Source: CAVVJA01 sp963779485 (lineage in GTDB: Bacteria; Actinomycetota; Actinomycetes; Mycobacteriales; Jatrophihabitantaceae). From it: a stretch of 64,000 bases of DNA. The DNA lies in the NCBI GenBank assembly GCA_963779485.1, contig CAVZYJ010000014.1, forward strand, positions 90,310-154,309. The letters run 5' to 3'. Positions 32,505 to 42,163 of the stretch are shown here, in pieces. Within the stretch, counting starts at the first letter, position 1. Each line of letters starts with the position of its first letter. The notes beneath the pieces were generated by a model, which had not been told where the DNA came from, made no database searches, and saw nothing but the letters and a program-made list of their open reading frames with translations. Position numbers and translations under genes: made by a program.

Positions 32505-34856
32505 CTACTGCCGGGCCATGGCGACTCGCATCTCACTTTCGGTGTCGGTGATGAGCTCACCGGACACGTCGACGGTGACCTTGTGCAGCGTTCCGGTGAA
32601 TCGGAACGGTGATGGGTAGTCGGGGGTTACCGGCGAGCCGGGGTTGGCGCCGCAGGTCAGCGCGCCGGGGTTGAGGACGAACGGCGTGGTCACGGGTGTG
32701 TCGGCGTCGGCGACTAGTGTGCCGTCGATGTAGAGCTGCAGCCGTCCCGGTGCGCCGCGTCCGTGGGGCAGGTCCGGCTGACCGGTCGGCTCGAATTCGA
32801 AGCGCAGTTCGTGCGTTCCGGTCGGTACCGGGTCGGGCGATGTGACGCGGTGCAGGCTGCGACCGACGTAGTTGTGGACGTAGTGCAACCTGCCGTCCTT
32901 GAGGAACAGCGAGTAGCCGCCGGCCGCGGTGCCCTGGGACAACAGGACACCCTCCGCGCCGCCGTCGGGGATGTCGACCGTCGCCGTGATGGAGTGTGGC
33001 CGGTTCAGGACACGTGGGCCGGCGGCGAACGGAACGGACTGGGTGTTCGGCAAGTACGTGTAGCGGTCGCGGGGCGGAGCGGCCGCAGGCTTTTCGGCGA
33101 TCAGGCGCTGCAGGCCGCTGCCGTCGATCGGCATCACCCCGTACTTGCCGGCCTCGATGTACCACGTCGCGATGAGCTCGATGAGCTTGTCGCGGTTGTC
33201 TGCGGCGACGTTGTGGTTCTCCGCGAAGTCTTCCTCGACGTGGTACAGCTCCCAGCGCTGACCGTCCAGTTCGGACAGCGTCTGGGCCGAGATGGGTTGC
33301 CCGAACCCGACGCCGGCCTCGGTGAATGACGGACCGGGCCACGGGCACACCGCCCGCCAGCCGTCGTGATAGACCGCCCGGTGGCCGAGCATCTCGAAGT
33401 ATTGCGTGTGGTGCAGGCTGGCTGCGGTCGGCGTGTCGAAGGTCTGCGCGAGACTCACGCCCTGGAGCGGGGACTGAGTGACGCCGCGGATCGTCGTCGG
33501 GGGGTCGATGCCCAGCATGTCCAGAACGGTCGGCACCATGTCGATGATGTGCGCGTACTGCGTGCGAACCTCCCCCTTGGCCTTGATCCCCTTGGGCCAG
33601 TGCACGAGGAACGGATCCGAGACGCCGCCCCGATAGGTCTCACGCTTCCAACGCCGGAACGGTGTGTTGCCCGCCCAGGTCCAACCCCACGGGTAGTGGT
33701 TGAAGGTCTTGGGACCGCCGATCTCGTCGATCCGCTTGAGACTGTCCTCGAGGGACTCCGGCGCGTTGTTGAAGAACTGCGCCTCGTTGGTGGTGCCGGT
33801 CGGGCCGCCCTCGGCGCTGGCGCCGTTGTCGGAGATCACCATGATGATCGTGTTGTCCAGCTCGCCGCGCTCACGGAGGAAGTCCAGCAGCCGCCCGAGG
33901 TGATAGTCGGTGTGGCTCAGGAAGCCGGCGAACACCTCCATGAAGCGGCTGAAGAGTCTTCGCGCCGGTTCCGGCAGTGACTCCCATTCCGGCACGTCCG
34001 GGTCGTGCCGGGACAGCTTCGCATCAGCGGGGACGATCCCCAATTCCTTCTGCCGGGCGAAGACCCGCTCGCGGTAGGCGTCCCAGCCGTCGTCGAACTT
34101 GCCCGCGTACTTGTCCGCCCACTCGTTGGGGGCGTGATGCGGCGCGTGCGTGGCCCCGAAACACAGGTGCAGGTAGAACGGCTTATCGGGGTCGACCTGC
34201 TTGCTGTCGGCGATGAACTGGATCGACCGGTCGACCAGATCCGCGCTGAGGTGATAACCCTCCTCGGGCGTCGCCGGCGGCTCGACCTGGTGGTTGTCAT
34301 ACACGAGGTCGGGGTACCACTGGCTCGTGTCGCCGCCGAGGAATCCGTAGAAGCGCTCAAAACCTCGTGCCAGCGGCCAACGGTCATACGGCCCGGCGGC
34401 GGTCTCGTGGTTGCTGGGCGTCAGGTGCCACTTGCCGACCATGAACGTGTTGTATCCGTGGCCGAGCAGCATCTCGGACAGGAATCCGTTCTCGAACGGG
34501 ATGACCCCGTTGTAGCCGGGGTAGCCCGAGGCGAGCTCGGTGATCGCGGCCATGCCATTGCTGTGGTGGTTGCGGCCGGTCAGAATGCAGGACCGGCTCG
34601 GCGAGCACAGCGCCGTGGTGTGCATGTTGTTGTAGCGCAACCCGTTGGCCGCAAGCGCATCGAAGTTGGGCGTCTCGATGGGACTGCCGTAGCAGCCCAG
34701 CTGCCCGAATCCGGTGTCGTCGAGAACGACCATCAGCACGTTGGGCGTGCCCGGCGCAGGCCGGGGAGTCACCGGCCACGCCGGCGCCGACACATCCGTC
34801 GTCCTACCAATAACCCCCGGGAAGGCAGCTCCAGGCTCGTACTCGGACAGCGCCAT
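32505..34856 (-). CDS. Large arylsulfatase
   Basis: A 783-residue type I sulfatase. The metal-site segment PNVLMVVLDDTGFGQLGCYG is near residue 40. The active-site signature ALCSPSRSCILTGRNHHSNG follows, whose Cys is converted to formylglycine by a separate enzyme. GKWHLTPSNHETAAGPYDRW and MVISDNGASAEGG complete the site. The last 180 residues form a beta-rich domain (LQLYIDGTLVADADTPVTTP). It cleaves sulfate esters. No signal peptide is seen, so it is probably cytoplasmic or exported with a partner. ATG 34856 follows GCGGAGG. It stands alone in a relic-rich region, perhaps acquired with neighbouring mobile DNA. Confidence 0.9.
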   Translation of the reverse strand: MALSEYEPGAAFPGVIGRTTDVSAPAWPVTPRPAPGTPNVLMVVLDDTGFGQLGCYGSPIETPNFDALAANGLRYNNMHTTALCSPSRSCILTGRNHHSNGMAAITELASGYPGYNGVIPFENGFLSEMLLGHGYNTFMVGKWHLTPSNHETAAGPYDRWPLARGFERFYGFLGGDTSQWYPDLVYDNHQVEPPATPEEGYHLSADLVDRSIQFIADSKQVDPDKPFYLHLCFGATHAPHHAPNEWADKYAGKFDDGWDAYRERVFARQKELGIVPADAKLSRHDPDVPEWESLPEPARRLFSRFMEVFAGFLSHTDYHLGRLLDFLRERGELDNTIIMVISDNGASAEGGPTGTTNEAQFFNNAPESLEDSLKRIDEIGGPKTFNHYPWGWTWAGNTPFRRWKRETYRGGVSDPFLVHWPKGIKAKGEVRTQYAHIIDMVPTVLDMLGIDPPTTIRGVTQSPLQGVSLAQTFDTPTAASLHHTQYFEMLGHRAVYHDGWRAVCPWPGPSFTEAGVGFGQPISAQTLSELDGQRWELYHVEEDFAENHNVAADNRDKLIELIATWYIEAGKYGVMPIDGSGLQRLIAEKPAAAPPRDRYTYLPNTQSVPFAAGPRVLNRPHSITATVDIPDGGAEGVLLSQGTAAGGYSLFLKDGRLHYVHNYVGRSLHRVTSPDPVPTGTHELRFEFEPTGQPDLPHGRGAPGRLQLYIDGTLVADADTPVTTPFVLNPGALTCGANPGSPVTPDYPSPFRFTGTLHKVTVDVSGELITDTESEMRVAMARQ

Positions 34857-35284
34857 GTCGACCTCCGCACGAGTTTCAAAAGCACAGGATGACCGCGACC
34901 GCTGGATCATCCCCGGCGAACGATATCGGGTGGCCCATGTGGCATCGTCACTCGCTGCGGGTGACCTACGGTTCACGGCAACGGATCAGACTGAGCTCTG
35001 TCCTGATGGGACGCGCAGGCCGCGGCCATACAGGGCCGCGAGCGAGCCTTCGGGCGTGCCGTACCGCTGCGGGGCTGAGGTAGAAAGGACCGCGCATGGC
35101 AACAACATGCAAGACCGGATCGATCCCTTCCGGCCTTCCTTCCTTCGCCCGCCCGCGGCTCACCGGCCTTCGACGATCGGACCTTCGTCAAGCGCGCGCC
35201 GTAACGCTCGTCGACCACCGGCAAGCTGGGTCCGGTACCGCTCGCGTCGGTATTCGCAGGCGTACCGCATGTCGAATTGTCGCT
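34857..35284. other. Intergenic stretch upstream of the sulfatase
   Basis: No supported gene. A plus-strand frame from ATG 35096 has a fair ribosome site (AAAGGA) but no family likeness and soon meets stops in its neighbours' frames. Promoters of the sulfatase gene should lie here, but none is clear. Confidence 0.4.
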
Positions 35285-35524
35285 TCAAGTTGGTTCTGTT
35301 TCTCCGGCGGTGATGCGCATCCTGTCATTAATCCCAGCTGATTTCGACGCCGGCAATCGGATGGTGTGGTCGATAATTCGTCTTGATACTGCCGGGTCGA
35401 GCGATGCGATTAGCTTGCCGATGGACAGTGCGAGCGGCAGACTCTGCGTGCGTCGCACGCCGGTGGCGGCCAGCTGGTTGATCTGTGACCGAGTGCCGGA
35501 TGAGGTCAGCGGTGTCGGCGCGAA
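35285..35524 (-). pseudogene. Headless reading frame, possible plasmid-gene relic
   Basis: A frame of about 79 codons with no start codon reads SQINQLAATGVRRTQSLPLA, LSIGKLIASLDPAVSRRIID and ends in RMRITAGETEPT. Its amino acid make-up is protein-like, while GC at third positions falls toward the C-terminal end. It adjoins the relaxase leader and might be the tail of a lost plasmid gene. No family is recognised. Confidence 0.25.
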
Positions 35525-35639
35525 TCGTCAGTCACAGGCGGATTATCCTGTCCGACGGACTGCGCCGCGACGGTATGCAGCCGACCGCACTCACCGCTTC
35601 CGACACCCCTGACCCGCCACCCTTCTACCTCTTCCCACC

Positions 35640-35803
35640 GAAATAGCATCTTCAATAGCAGCCGTCAGTTACCAACAATTCCCAAGTCTTTACCAAATAG
35701 CGGCACGCATGCTACCAATTCGGTAGCCTAAAGAATGCGTGGCGGGTAGGCCGAAAAATGCATTATTGGTTGTTATTGGCTGTTATTGGAAATGGTTGAG
35801 TAA
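35640..35803 (+). other. Candidate oriT (nested inverted repeats and 10-bp iterons)
   Basis: Unusually AT-rich for this genome. A nested hairpin is formed by CACGCAT (35704-35710) with ATGCGTG (35735-35741) outside and GCTACC (35711-35716) with GGTAGC (35722-35727) inside. Downstream, TTATTGG recurs exactly every 10 bp (35763, 35773, 35783). The stretch directly precedes the MobF relaxase frame, where MobF oriT regions usually lie. Confidence 0.5.
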
Positions 35804-36980
35804 ATGCACGGCGGGGTGAACGTGTACCGCGGGACCGCGGCGGCTGTCCGGAACTACCTGGACGCGGACCGGTCCCGCGCCGATGACTACTACCTGGCCG
35901 AAGGCACCGGCATCGCTTGGCGGTTCGTGACCCGTCCCGACGGATGTGTCGTTGAGCTGCCCTCGCTGACCGGTGACGGGTACGAGGCGTGGATCGCCGG
36001 CGTCGATCTCGAGACCGGTCAGCCGCGCGGGCGGCTGCGCGCCGACGCGAGCGCGGTGCGGTTCGTTGAGGTGGTGGTGAACGGGCCGAAGTCGTGGTCG
36101 CTGGCGGCTGAGCTACACCCCGATGTCGCGGCAGCGTATGAGGCGGCGCAAGACCGCGCGGCCGGGCAGATCATCGGCTGGCTTGCCGAGCACGCGACGA
36201 CGCGGGTCGGTCCGCGGGGCGGGCAGGTCGCGGTGCCGGTGGAGCGGCTCGAGGCGGTGACCGTGCGGCATTACACCTCCCGCGCCGGCGACCCGCACCG
36301 CCACGTGCACCTGCAGGTGAATGCGCGGGTGTTCGCGCCGGGAAGTGGCGCGGGCTGGACACGGTCGCCTTCCGTGACTCGATCGCGGCGATCAACGGCA
36401 TCGGGCACGCCGCGGTGGCCTGTGATCCGGAATTCCGTGCCGGGCTGGCCGGGCATGGCTACACCCTCGATGGGGCGGGTGAGGTCGAGCAGCTTGCCTC
36501 GTTCGTCGGCGCGTTCTCCAAACGCGCCGCCCAGATCTCCGGCCTGCTGGACCGGTACGAAGCGCAATGGCGAACTGAGCATCCGGGACGCGAGCCCGGG
36601 CCGGGGCTGCACCGGGCGTGGGGCGCGCGGGCGTGGGCCAAGGACCGACCGGACAAGGTGATCCCGGGCTCGGTGACCAGTTGCGGGAACGGTGGCTGAC
36701 CGAGTTGGGCTGGGCTGGGCTACCGCGATCGCGACAAGCCGAGCCAGCTCGCGCTGTATCTGCCCGGTGCGCTGGACCGGGACGCCGCGGTCGCCGACGT
36801 CGTCACTCGGTTGGGTGGTGCGCGGTCGGCGTGGAACGCCGCCGACGTGCGCGGCCAGGTTGAGCAACTGCTGGCTCGCGCCGGGATCGTCGCCGAGCCG
36901 GCGGTGCGGGCGCCACCGGCCAAACCGGACGCGCAGTTGTCAGCGGCGGTCGACCGGCCGAATCGGCCCCCGATACTGAC
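35804..36980 (+). pseudogene. MobF (TrwC/TraA-type) relaxase, N-terminal remnant
   Basis: The first frame carries the paired catalytic tyrosines (RADDYYLAEGTGIAWRF near residue 29), the relaxase block RFVEVVVNGPKSWSLAAELH and the metal-binding histidines GDPHRHVHLQVNARVF. After a shift near 36340 it continues as AFRDSIAAINGIGHAAVACD, and after another near 36680 as QLRERWLTELGW-type sequence. The helicase half (Walker motifs) is absent; intact proteins exceed 1000 residues. MobF relaxases nick oriT and lead the strand in conjugation. The remnant shows that a plasmid or conjugative element once sat here. Confidence 0.85.
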
Positions 36981-37118
36981 GCATCGTGAGACCTTCGTCG
37001 CGCTAATGTTGTCGCCAGGCCTACGCGAAATAACTGTAATCAGCCTCCAGTGCATACCGCGGCGCGGCGTCGTCGCGGTGATTAGCCCGAGCGAGACGCG
37101 CGCTGGGGGGAGGAAAAG

Positions 37119-39707
37119 GTGCGACACACCCAACGTTTGGTTAGCCTGCTGTGTGCGGTCGGGCTCTGCGGGGGGCTTGTTGCGATCACTACGGCGGCCC
37201 GTGCCGACATAGTGCGGCCGCCAGTCACAGCGCTGCCGCCCGCAGCGTCGCCAGTTCCTGGAACCTACCGATCGGTCTCGCCGGCGCGGCTGCTCGATAC
37301 CCGACAGTCCTCGACACACCCCAAGCAAGGTTCCGTCGTCCACGTGGCCGTCACCGGACGGTCCGCGGTGCCGACCTCGGGCGTGGCTGCGGTGTTCCTG
37401 CATGTCACTGCGGCCAATGTCCTGGCCAGCGGCTATGCCACCGTCTACCCGAGCGGCACGACGCTGCCAGCGACCTCCGCCCTGAACTTCACGCGCGGAC
37501 TCGTATTGTCAAACAATGTCCTGGTTGCACCTGGCGGCAACGGATCAGTGGCCGTGCGGCTGGGGATGGGCGCCACGGACATCGTGGTGGACGTCCTCGG
37601 CTGGGTAGTCGGCGGTGCCGTGGTGCCAGCCGGTGGCGTCGTGCCCGTGACGCCGACTCGGCTCCTCGATACCCGCACGCCCGGGCATACGCCGCTCACT
37701 AGCGCCGGGCTCACTCTCAACGTCGGTGCCGGTGTTCCATCGGGCGCGGCCGCCGCCGTTCTCAATGTCACAGTCGTCGACTCCACGCGATCGCTGCCGA
37801 TCACGGTCTGGCCGGCCGGGAAACCTCGTCCACTCGCATCGAGTCTGAACTCGGCGCTGGGGCGTCCAGTCGCCGCCTCCGTAGTCGTCGGTCTCGGCGG
37901 CGGCGCGGTCAGCTTCGCCGTTTACGGGACCGGCTCGACCCAGTTGATCGTCGACCTGCTGGGATACGTCGCCGGCGGCACTGCGATGCCGGGCGGCATG
38001 GTCGCCATCACCCCCACGCGGGTGCTCGACACGAGAGTCAATCACCAGCCGCTGCCATCCGGTGGCACCAGGTCAGTGGTCGTACGTGGCCACGGCGCCC
38101 CGGCGGACGCGCATCATGCGTTGGTCACCGTGACGTCCGTGCCCAGCAGTACCGCGGGTGGCTATCTCGTCGCCTACGCCGACGGCGAGGCCACACCTGC
38201 GGTCTCGGATCTCAATCCGTTGCGTGATGTCCCGATCGCGTCGCAGTTCCTCGTCCCTCTTGGCCCGGACGGGGGGTTCACGCTGCTCTACAAGTTCGGA
38301 AGTGGCGACATCATTGTCGACCTAAACGGGTACGTCCGGGCCCGCACTCTGCCGCCGGTGGTACCAACGGTGCTGAGTCAGGCTGATCGCACCCCGCTCG
38401 TGGGCGATCAGCCGTCACGATCCGCATCGGTCCTCACCACTACGAATCGCTACGCGCTACAGACCTGGTGGCCGACGGTGGCGCCAGGACTGCTCACCAG
38501 CCCGCTCGACAAGAATGCTCAGGCCGACTCCACAGACGCGGTCCGTCGACTGTCTATGGAGGCGTTCTCTCTGGCGACGTCATTGGCGAGCGGCGCGTAC
38601 GACCCCATACAGACTGGCGCCAGCACTCAGACGGCGACAAACGTCGTGACTCAGATCGTCAACACAGTAGCCTGCCGTCACCGTGCGAACCGTGTCTCGG
38701 GCTGGGGTGGCAGTTGGCAGAGCGCCATGTGGGCCTCTCTCGCAGGCCGGGCAGGTTGGCTGCTGTGGTCAAACCTGTCGTCCGCGACAGCCACATGCGT
38801 CCAGCAAATGATGATCTCCGAGGCTGACTACGTCGCCACGCTGATCCCGAAGTACCTGATCGATGCCAACGGCAAGGTGCTTACCCCCGGCGACACGGGC
38901 GCCGAAGAGGACTCCTGGTACGCCCTCGCCCCCGGGCTTGCGATCGCGATGATGCCGACCGCCGAACAGCGCGATACATGGCGCCGCCGGGAGGAGCAGA
39001 TGCTCGTCGCCGCGTGGGCGCGGCCGAGTGACGTTACCTCCTCCCAGTCGGTCGATGGCACTTCGCTCACAGCCTGGCTGGACGGGTCGAACGTCGCGCA
39101 AAACGGCGTCGTGACCAATCACAGCCGGATTGCTCCCGACTACTCGACCACCGCGTATCAGTCTGTCGACACGCTCAAGATGGCTGTGCTCGCGGGCCAA
39201 CCGGTGCCGCAGGCATCGCTGTTCGGACTGGGACCCGTGTATCACGCGTTGGGTGCAGTGTCTTACACCGCGCCGCCGTATGCATCTCCCGGCGGCACCG
39301 TGTACTCACCCAACACGGCGACGATCTACTACCCGCAGGGATGCGACTGGGGCACCGGCCAGGAGACCCCGTACGCCCTATTCGATGCCGATACGGATGT
39401 GTTCGGCCTCGACAACGCGGCCGTGATGTCAGCAGCTACCGAGGCGAGCCTGCACCTTGCCGCAGCGGCGGCAATGCAACGGCGCAGTTCCACCGGTGCC
39501 ATGTACCAGAGTTCGACCGAGTACAACTATGCGGGTCGGGAGGAACACACCGCTCAGCTTGCAGCCCAGACCTACCTGGCCTACTTCACGCAGGCGCGTC
39601 TGAACGTCGAGGTGACACCCCAGCCAGTGGCACCCAATGGCCCCGGCGTGGCGCCGGCCACAACCCGTGCTCCGGTTCCGGCTAACGAGACCATCCTCAT
39701 GCATTGA
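37119..39707 (+). CDS. Secreted protein with three RLLDTR repeats and helical C-domain
   Basis: 862 residues. A signal peptide (residues 1-29, RLVSLLCAVGLCGGLVAITT core) is followed by three beta-rich repeats of about 120 residues. The repeats start at RLLDTR (57), RLLDTR (181) and RVLDTR (301), and each ends in an IVVDVLGW/IVDLLGYV-type strand. From about 440 to 830 comes a mostly helical domain with many Trp/Tyr (GWGGSWQSAMWASLAGRAGW, EEDSWYALAPGLAIAMMP, STEYNYAGREEHTAQLAAQT). It might be an alpha-barrel glycan-active or binding domain; I know no family for it. The GTG at 37119 follows GGGAGGAAAAG. It stands alone behind the relaxase remnant. Confidence 0.75.
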   Translation: MRHTQRLVSLLCAVGLCGGLVAITTAARADIVRPPVTALPPAASPVPGTYRSVSPARLLDTRQSSTHPKQGSVVHVAVTGRSAVPTSGVAAVFLHVTAANVLASGYATVYPSGTTLPATSALNFTRGLVLSNNVLVAPGGNGSVAVRLGMGATDIVVDVLGWVVGGAVVPAGGVVPVTPTRLLDTRTPGHTPLTSAGLTLNVGAGVPSGAAAAVLNVTVVDSTRSLPITVWPAGKPRPLASSLNSALGRPVAASVVVGLGGGAVSFAVYGTGSTQLIVDLLGYVAGGTAMPGGMVAITPTRVLDTRVNHQPLPSGGTRSVVVRGHGAPADAHHALVTVTSVPSSTAGGYLVAYADGEATPAVSDLNPLRDVPIASQFLVPLGPDGGFTLLYKFGSGDIIVDLNGYVRARTLPPVVPTVLSQADRTPLVGDQPSRSASVLTTTNRYALQTWWPTVAPGLLTSPLDKNAQADSTDAVRRLSMEAFSLATSLASGAYDPIQTGASTQTATNVVTQIVNTVACRHRANRVSGWGGSWQSAMWASLAGRAGWLLWSNLSSATATCVQQMMISEADYVATLIPKYLIDANGKVLTPGDTGAEEDSWYALAPGLAIAMMPTAEQRDTWRRREEQMLVAAWARPSDVTSSQSVDGTSLTAWLDGSNVAQNGVVTNHSRIAPDYSTTAYQSVDTLKMAVLAGQPVPQASLFGLGPVYHALGAVSYTAPPYASPGGTVYSPNTATIYYPQGCDWGTGQETPYALFDADTDVFGLDNAAVMSAATEASLHLAAAAAMQRRSSTGAMYQSSTEYNYAGREEHTAQLAAQTYLAYFTQARLNVEVTPQPVAPNGPGVAPATTRAPVPANETILMH

Positions 39708-39728
39708 GCCGCACGCCAGCGTGTTGTG

Positions 39729-39749
39729 CCCCGGCTCGCGAGCCCGGGG
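39729..39749 (+). terminator. GC-rich hairpin after the secreted-protein gene
   Basis: CCCCGGCTC and GAGCCCGGGG flank a short centre, with one unpaired base, 22 bp after the stop. Confidence 0.5.
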
Positions 39750-40210
39750 TAGGTGCCCACGCTCGCCGCTATGCAAGGGCGAGCATGGCGCAATACGGGC
39801 GGACGCGCGCCTGTGATCACTCATACCTGGCATGATCGTCAGGCCATCATCATCACCGACGAGCAGTTCCAGGCCCATGATCGCGTAGTGACCCGGTGGC
39901 CGGTAACGAAGGACGATCAAGTGCGAAGTTGGCCACGGGCGGTTTCAATCCTGATTTGGCCGTCGCGCCTGTGACGGGTGCGAGGCACTTCCGCTGAGCG
40001 GGCTCGGCGCGACTTCCTTCCTCGGCCCAAGCGGTCCGAGTCGTCACCTAACAGACCAATGGCGCCACTTACCGCATCGTGCCGAGCTTCGTTGCGAGCG
40101 AAACGCCGTTGGTCTGGCGTGTCGCTTGCGGGTGGGTCAGACTGTCCGGCGCGCCCGGTTCTCGGCAACGGAGCCGGTCACCGGGGGGCCGACCAAAACG
40201 TCCGCGACCT
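39750..40210. other. Intergenic stretch, no gene seen
   Basis: About 460 bp. Short frames on both strands lack family likeness and ribosome sites. It separates two terminators. Confidence 0.4.
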
Positions 40211-40250
40211 AGAGACGCCCTGCCGAATTCCCCTCGGGCAGGGCGTCTCT
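40211..40250 (-). terminator. Terminator hairpin of the 76-residue gene
   Basis: A 14-bp stem AGAGACGCCCTGCC pairs with GGCAGGGCGTCTCT across a 12-nt loop, 16 bp after the stop of the minus-strand gene at 40266. Confidence 0.75.
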
Positions 40251-40265
40251 CAGCGTCGCGTGCCG

Positions 40266-40496
40266 TCAGTTCTCCTTGTCGAGAACCACACAGAAGGTCG
40301 CAGCCGCTGCCTGCTCCGCCTCACCCAGCTGGGTTAGCTTCTGGCATGCCTCCCGGGTCACCCCGTCCACCGGGCCGGGTCGGGCGACTGAGGGCAGCCA
40401 AGCTACCCCGACATACTGCGCGGCTTCGTCGTCGTAGGCCCTCTTGGCGTCTCGCCAAGCGTCCTGTGCCGCGATGATTTCCTCGGGTGTGCCCAT
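40266..40496 (-). CDS. Small hypothetical protein, 76 residues
   Basis: ATG 40496 is preceded by GGGAGGGG, and a strong hairpin follows the stop, so this is a self-contained gene. The sequence starts MGTPEEIIAAQDAWRDAKRA and ends EAEQAAAATFCVVLDKEN. Charged, probably two amphipathic helices with one cysteine near the C-terminus. No family is recognised. A phage- or plasmid-derived small protein is possible given the surroundings. Confidence 0.65.
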   Translation of the reverse strand: MGTPEEIIAAQDAWRDAKRAYDDEAAQYVGVAWLPSVARPGPVDGVTREACQKLTQLGEAEQAAAATFCVVLDKEN

Positions 40497-41062
40497 GCTG
40501 CCCCTCCCGTGGCCTCGTCTATAGCATCAGACTTCTGGGGCGGCTCGTCCCGGCATCCCTCCTGCTAGGGCGGCGGGCCGCCCGGCCACCGCGGAGAGAT
40601 GGCGCCGGCCGGTCACCGCCCGGCGCGCCACCCGGGTGAGTACGCGCCGAGCGGCGTCCACATACGAACGTTTACGCTCGCGGTCCGCTGCTCTAACGGT
40701 CTAGCCCCTGGCGAGGTCGGGCAGGCCTTGCTCGGCGGCGCTGTAGCGCGGTCTAGGCCCCGCTCGGTGCTCTCGACACCGGCCGGGGCCGCCTAAGCTT
40801 CGGATAGTGCCAGCCTGACGCTTGAGTGCCCACCGGCGGCGCCGCGGTCGGGCCAGCGGTACCGGTCCTGCGCCTCAGCGCCGAACGGGCTGGTCATGCC
40901 TGCATCATCGCTCGCGCATACGACAACGCCCGCCTCAGCGGATGAAACGCCGCGCCTGGGCGCGCTCATGCTTGATGAGCGAGTGCGCTTCTCAGAGCGG
41001 TTGTGCACCGGCTGAGGCACCGGGAGGCGCCAAGCGATTCTTTCTGCCAGTGGTGCATAGCT
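40497..41062. other. Intergenic stretch, no supported gene
   Basis: About 570 bp. A minus frame at 40793-41020 and a plus frame at 40599-40796 have no family likeness or ribosome sites. One small hairpin GCTCAT...ATGAGC lies at 40964-40980. Confidence 0.4.
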
Positions 41063-41096
41063 GGTTGGGTGGCGCGAAATATCGCGCCACCCAACC
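41063..41096 (-). terminator. Perfect 15-bp hairpin after the M28 peptidase remnant
   Basis: GGTTGGGTGGCGCGA and its exact complement with a 4-nt loop AATA, 38 bp past the stop of the peptidase remnant on the minus strand. Confidence 0.8.
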
Positions 41097-41134
41097 GACA
41101 GGTTCAGCGCCGCGGCGTTCGGGTAGGCACGTGC

Positions 41135-42050
41135 TCAGCGCGCTGAGCCGCGTTGGCCGGCGTTCCCCGGATTCGCGAGCGCTGCCTTCTGGGCTGATTT
41201 TCCGCCCGAGCCAAGCACCGTTGTGTCGAAGGCCATCTGGACCACCATGTTGGCGAACCCCTTCGACGTGAACGTGAGCACGTTGGGATCGTTGTTGGCG
41301 AGGTTGTCGCACCACAGGAACGGGTTGTCGACGCACCCTCCGTCGGTGCTCGGAACGTTTCCTTCGAAGTTGCCGAGAACCCGCCGAACAGGTCAACGTC
41401 GCTCTGCGGTTTGCAGCAGTCCTGCCCGGTCAGTACGCCGCTCGCGGGTATCCCGGCAAGGTTGAATTGTTCCGCGTCCGTTCCGACCGGCGAGAACAGT
41501 ATGTGGTTGAGCCCGATCGACTTGAAGTAGTCGATCCCCTGGTCCCGCGCGACTTTCGACGGCTCATAGACCTGCGGCGGGAACTGCGTCGAGACGGTCC
41601 GAGTGAAGAAGTCGACCGCGGCTGGGTCGAGGACGCCGACGTCATAGTTCGGTGTCGCGGTCACGTCCGCGTCGAGGTCATACCCGATCTTGCTGAGCTC
41701 GCTCGGGCTGAGGCTGTTGATGTAGGCCTTGGAACCCAACTCGCCCAGTTCCTCACCGCCGAACCAGATGAAACGCAGCTTGTTGCGCGGATTGACCTTC
41801 CGCATCATCTGCGCGATGTCGAGGATCGTCGCCGAGCCGGACGCGTTGTCGAGCATGCCGGCGCCGTAGATCGCATCGAGGTGCGCGTCGACGACCACGA
41901 CGTGGTTCGGGTCGCCGCCCTTGGACTCGGCGATGACGTTGTAGTCGTCGCGGTTCGGGTCGACGACCCCCTTGATGGTGATGTTCATGACCGGCAGCGC
42001 CGTCCCGGCTTGAACCGCCTGGTTGTACTGGTTGAGCAGGTCGCCTGTAG
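41135..42050 (-). pseudogene. M28-type aminopeptidase, headless and frameshifted
   Basis: Homology begins right beside the tRNA-Val 3' end with TGDLLNQYNQAVQAGTALPV. The zinc-binding core follows: VVVVDAHLDAIYGAGMLDNA (His, Asp) and RFIWFGGEELGELGSKAYIN (Glu pair). After a shift near 41370 the last part, in another frame, reads GGCVDNPFLWCDNLANNDPN and stops at 41135. The signal peptide, PA domain and about 200 N-terminal residues are missing. Intact relatives are secreted metallo-aminopeptidases. The sharp left-over edge at the tRNA suggests loss or gain of DNA by recombination at the tRNA gene. Confidence 0.85.
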
Positions 42051-42053
42051 GGG

Positions 42054-42125
42054 TGGGCGATACTGGGATCGAACCAGTGACCCCTGCCGTGTGAAGGCAG
42101 TGCTCTCCCGCTGAGCTAATCGCCC
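42054..42125 (-). tRNA. tRNA-Val (anticodon CAC)
   Basis: Complete cloverleaf on the minus strand. The acceptor stem is GGGCGAT with ATCGCCC, the D stem GCTC with GAGC, and the anticodon stem CTGCC with GGCAG around loop TTCACAC (anticodon CAC). The T stem is ACTGG with CCAGT and the T loop TTCGATC. Discriminator base A; CCA is not encoded. It marks the right border of the relic-rich region. Confidence 0.97.
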
Positions 42126-42163
42126 GTGCCGCCCGCGACGGCGGTCGTCCAAGCCTGGTTAGC

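Noticed and set aside
40793..41020. Minus-strand 75-codon frame
   Set aside because: No ribosome site, no family pattern, and composition like intergenic DNA.
42054..42125. Left attachment-site copy of the tRNA-Val 3' end inside the window
   Set aside because: By eye I found no second copy of the T-stem/acceptor sequence; it may lie outside or have been lost.
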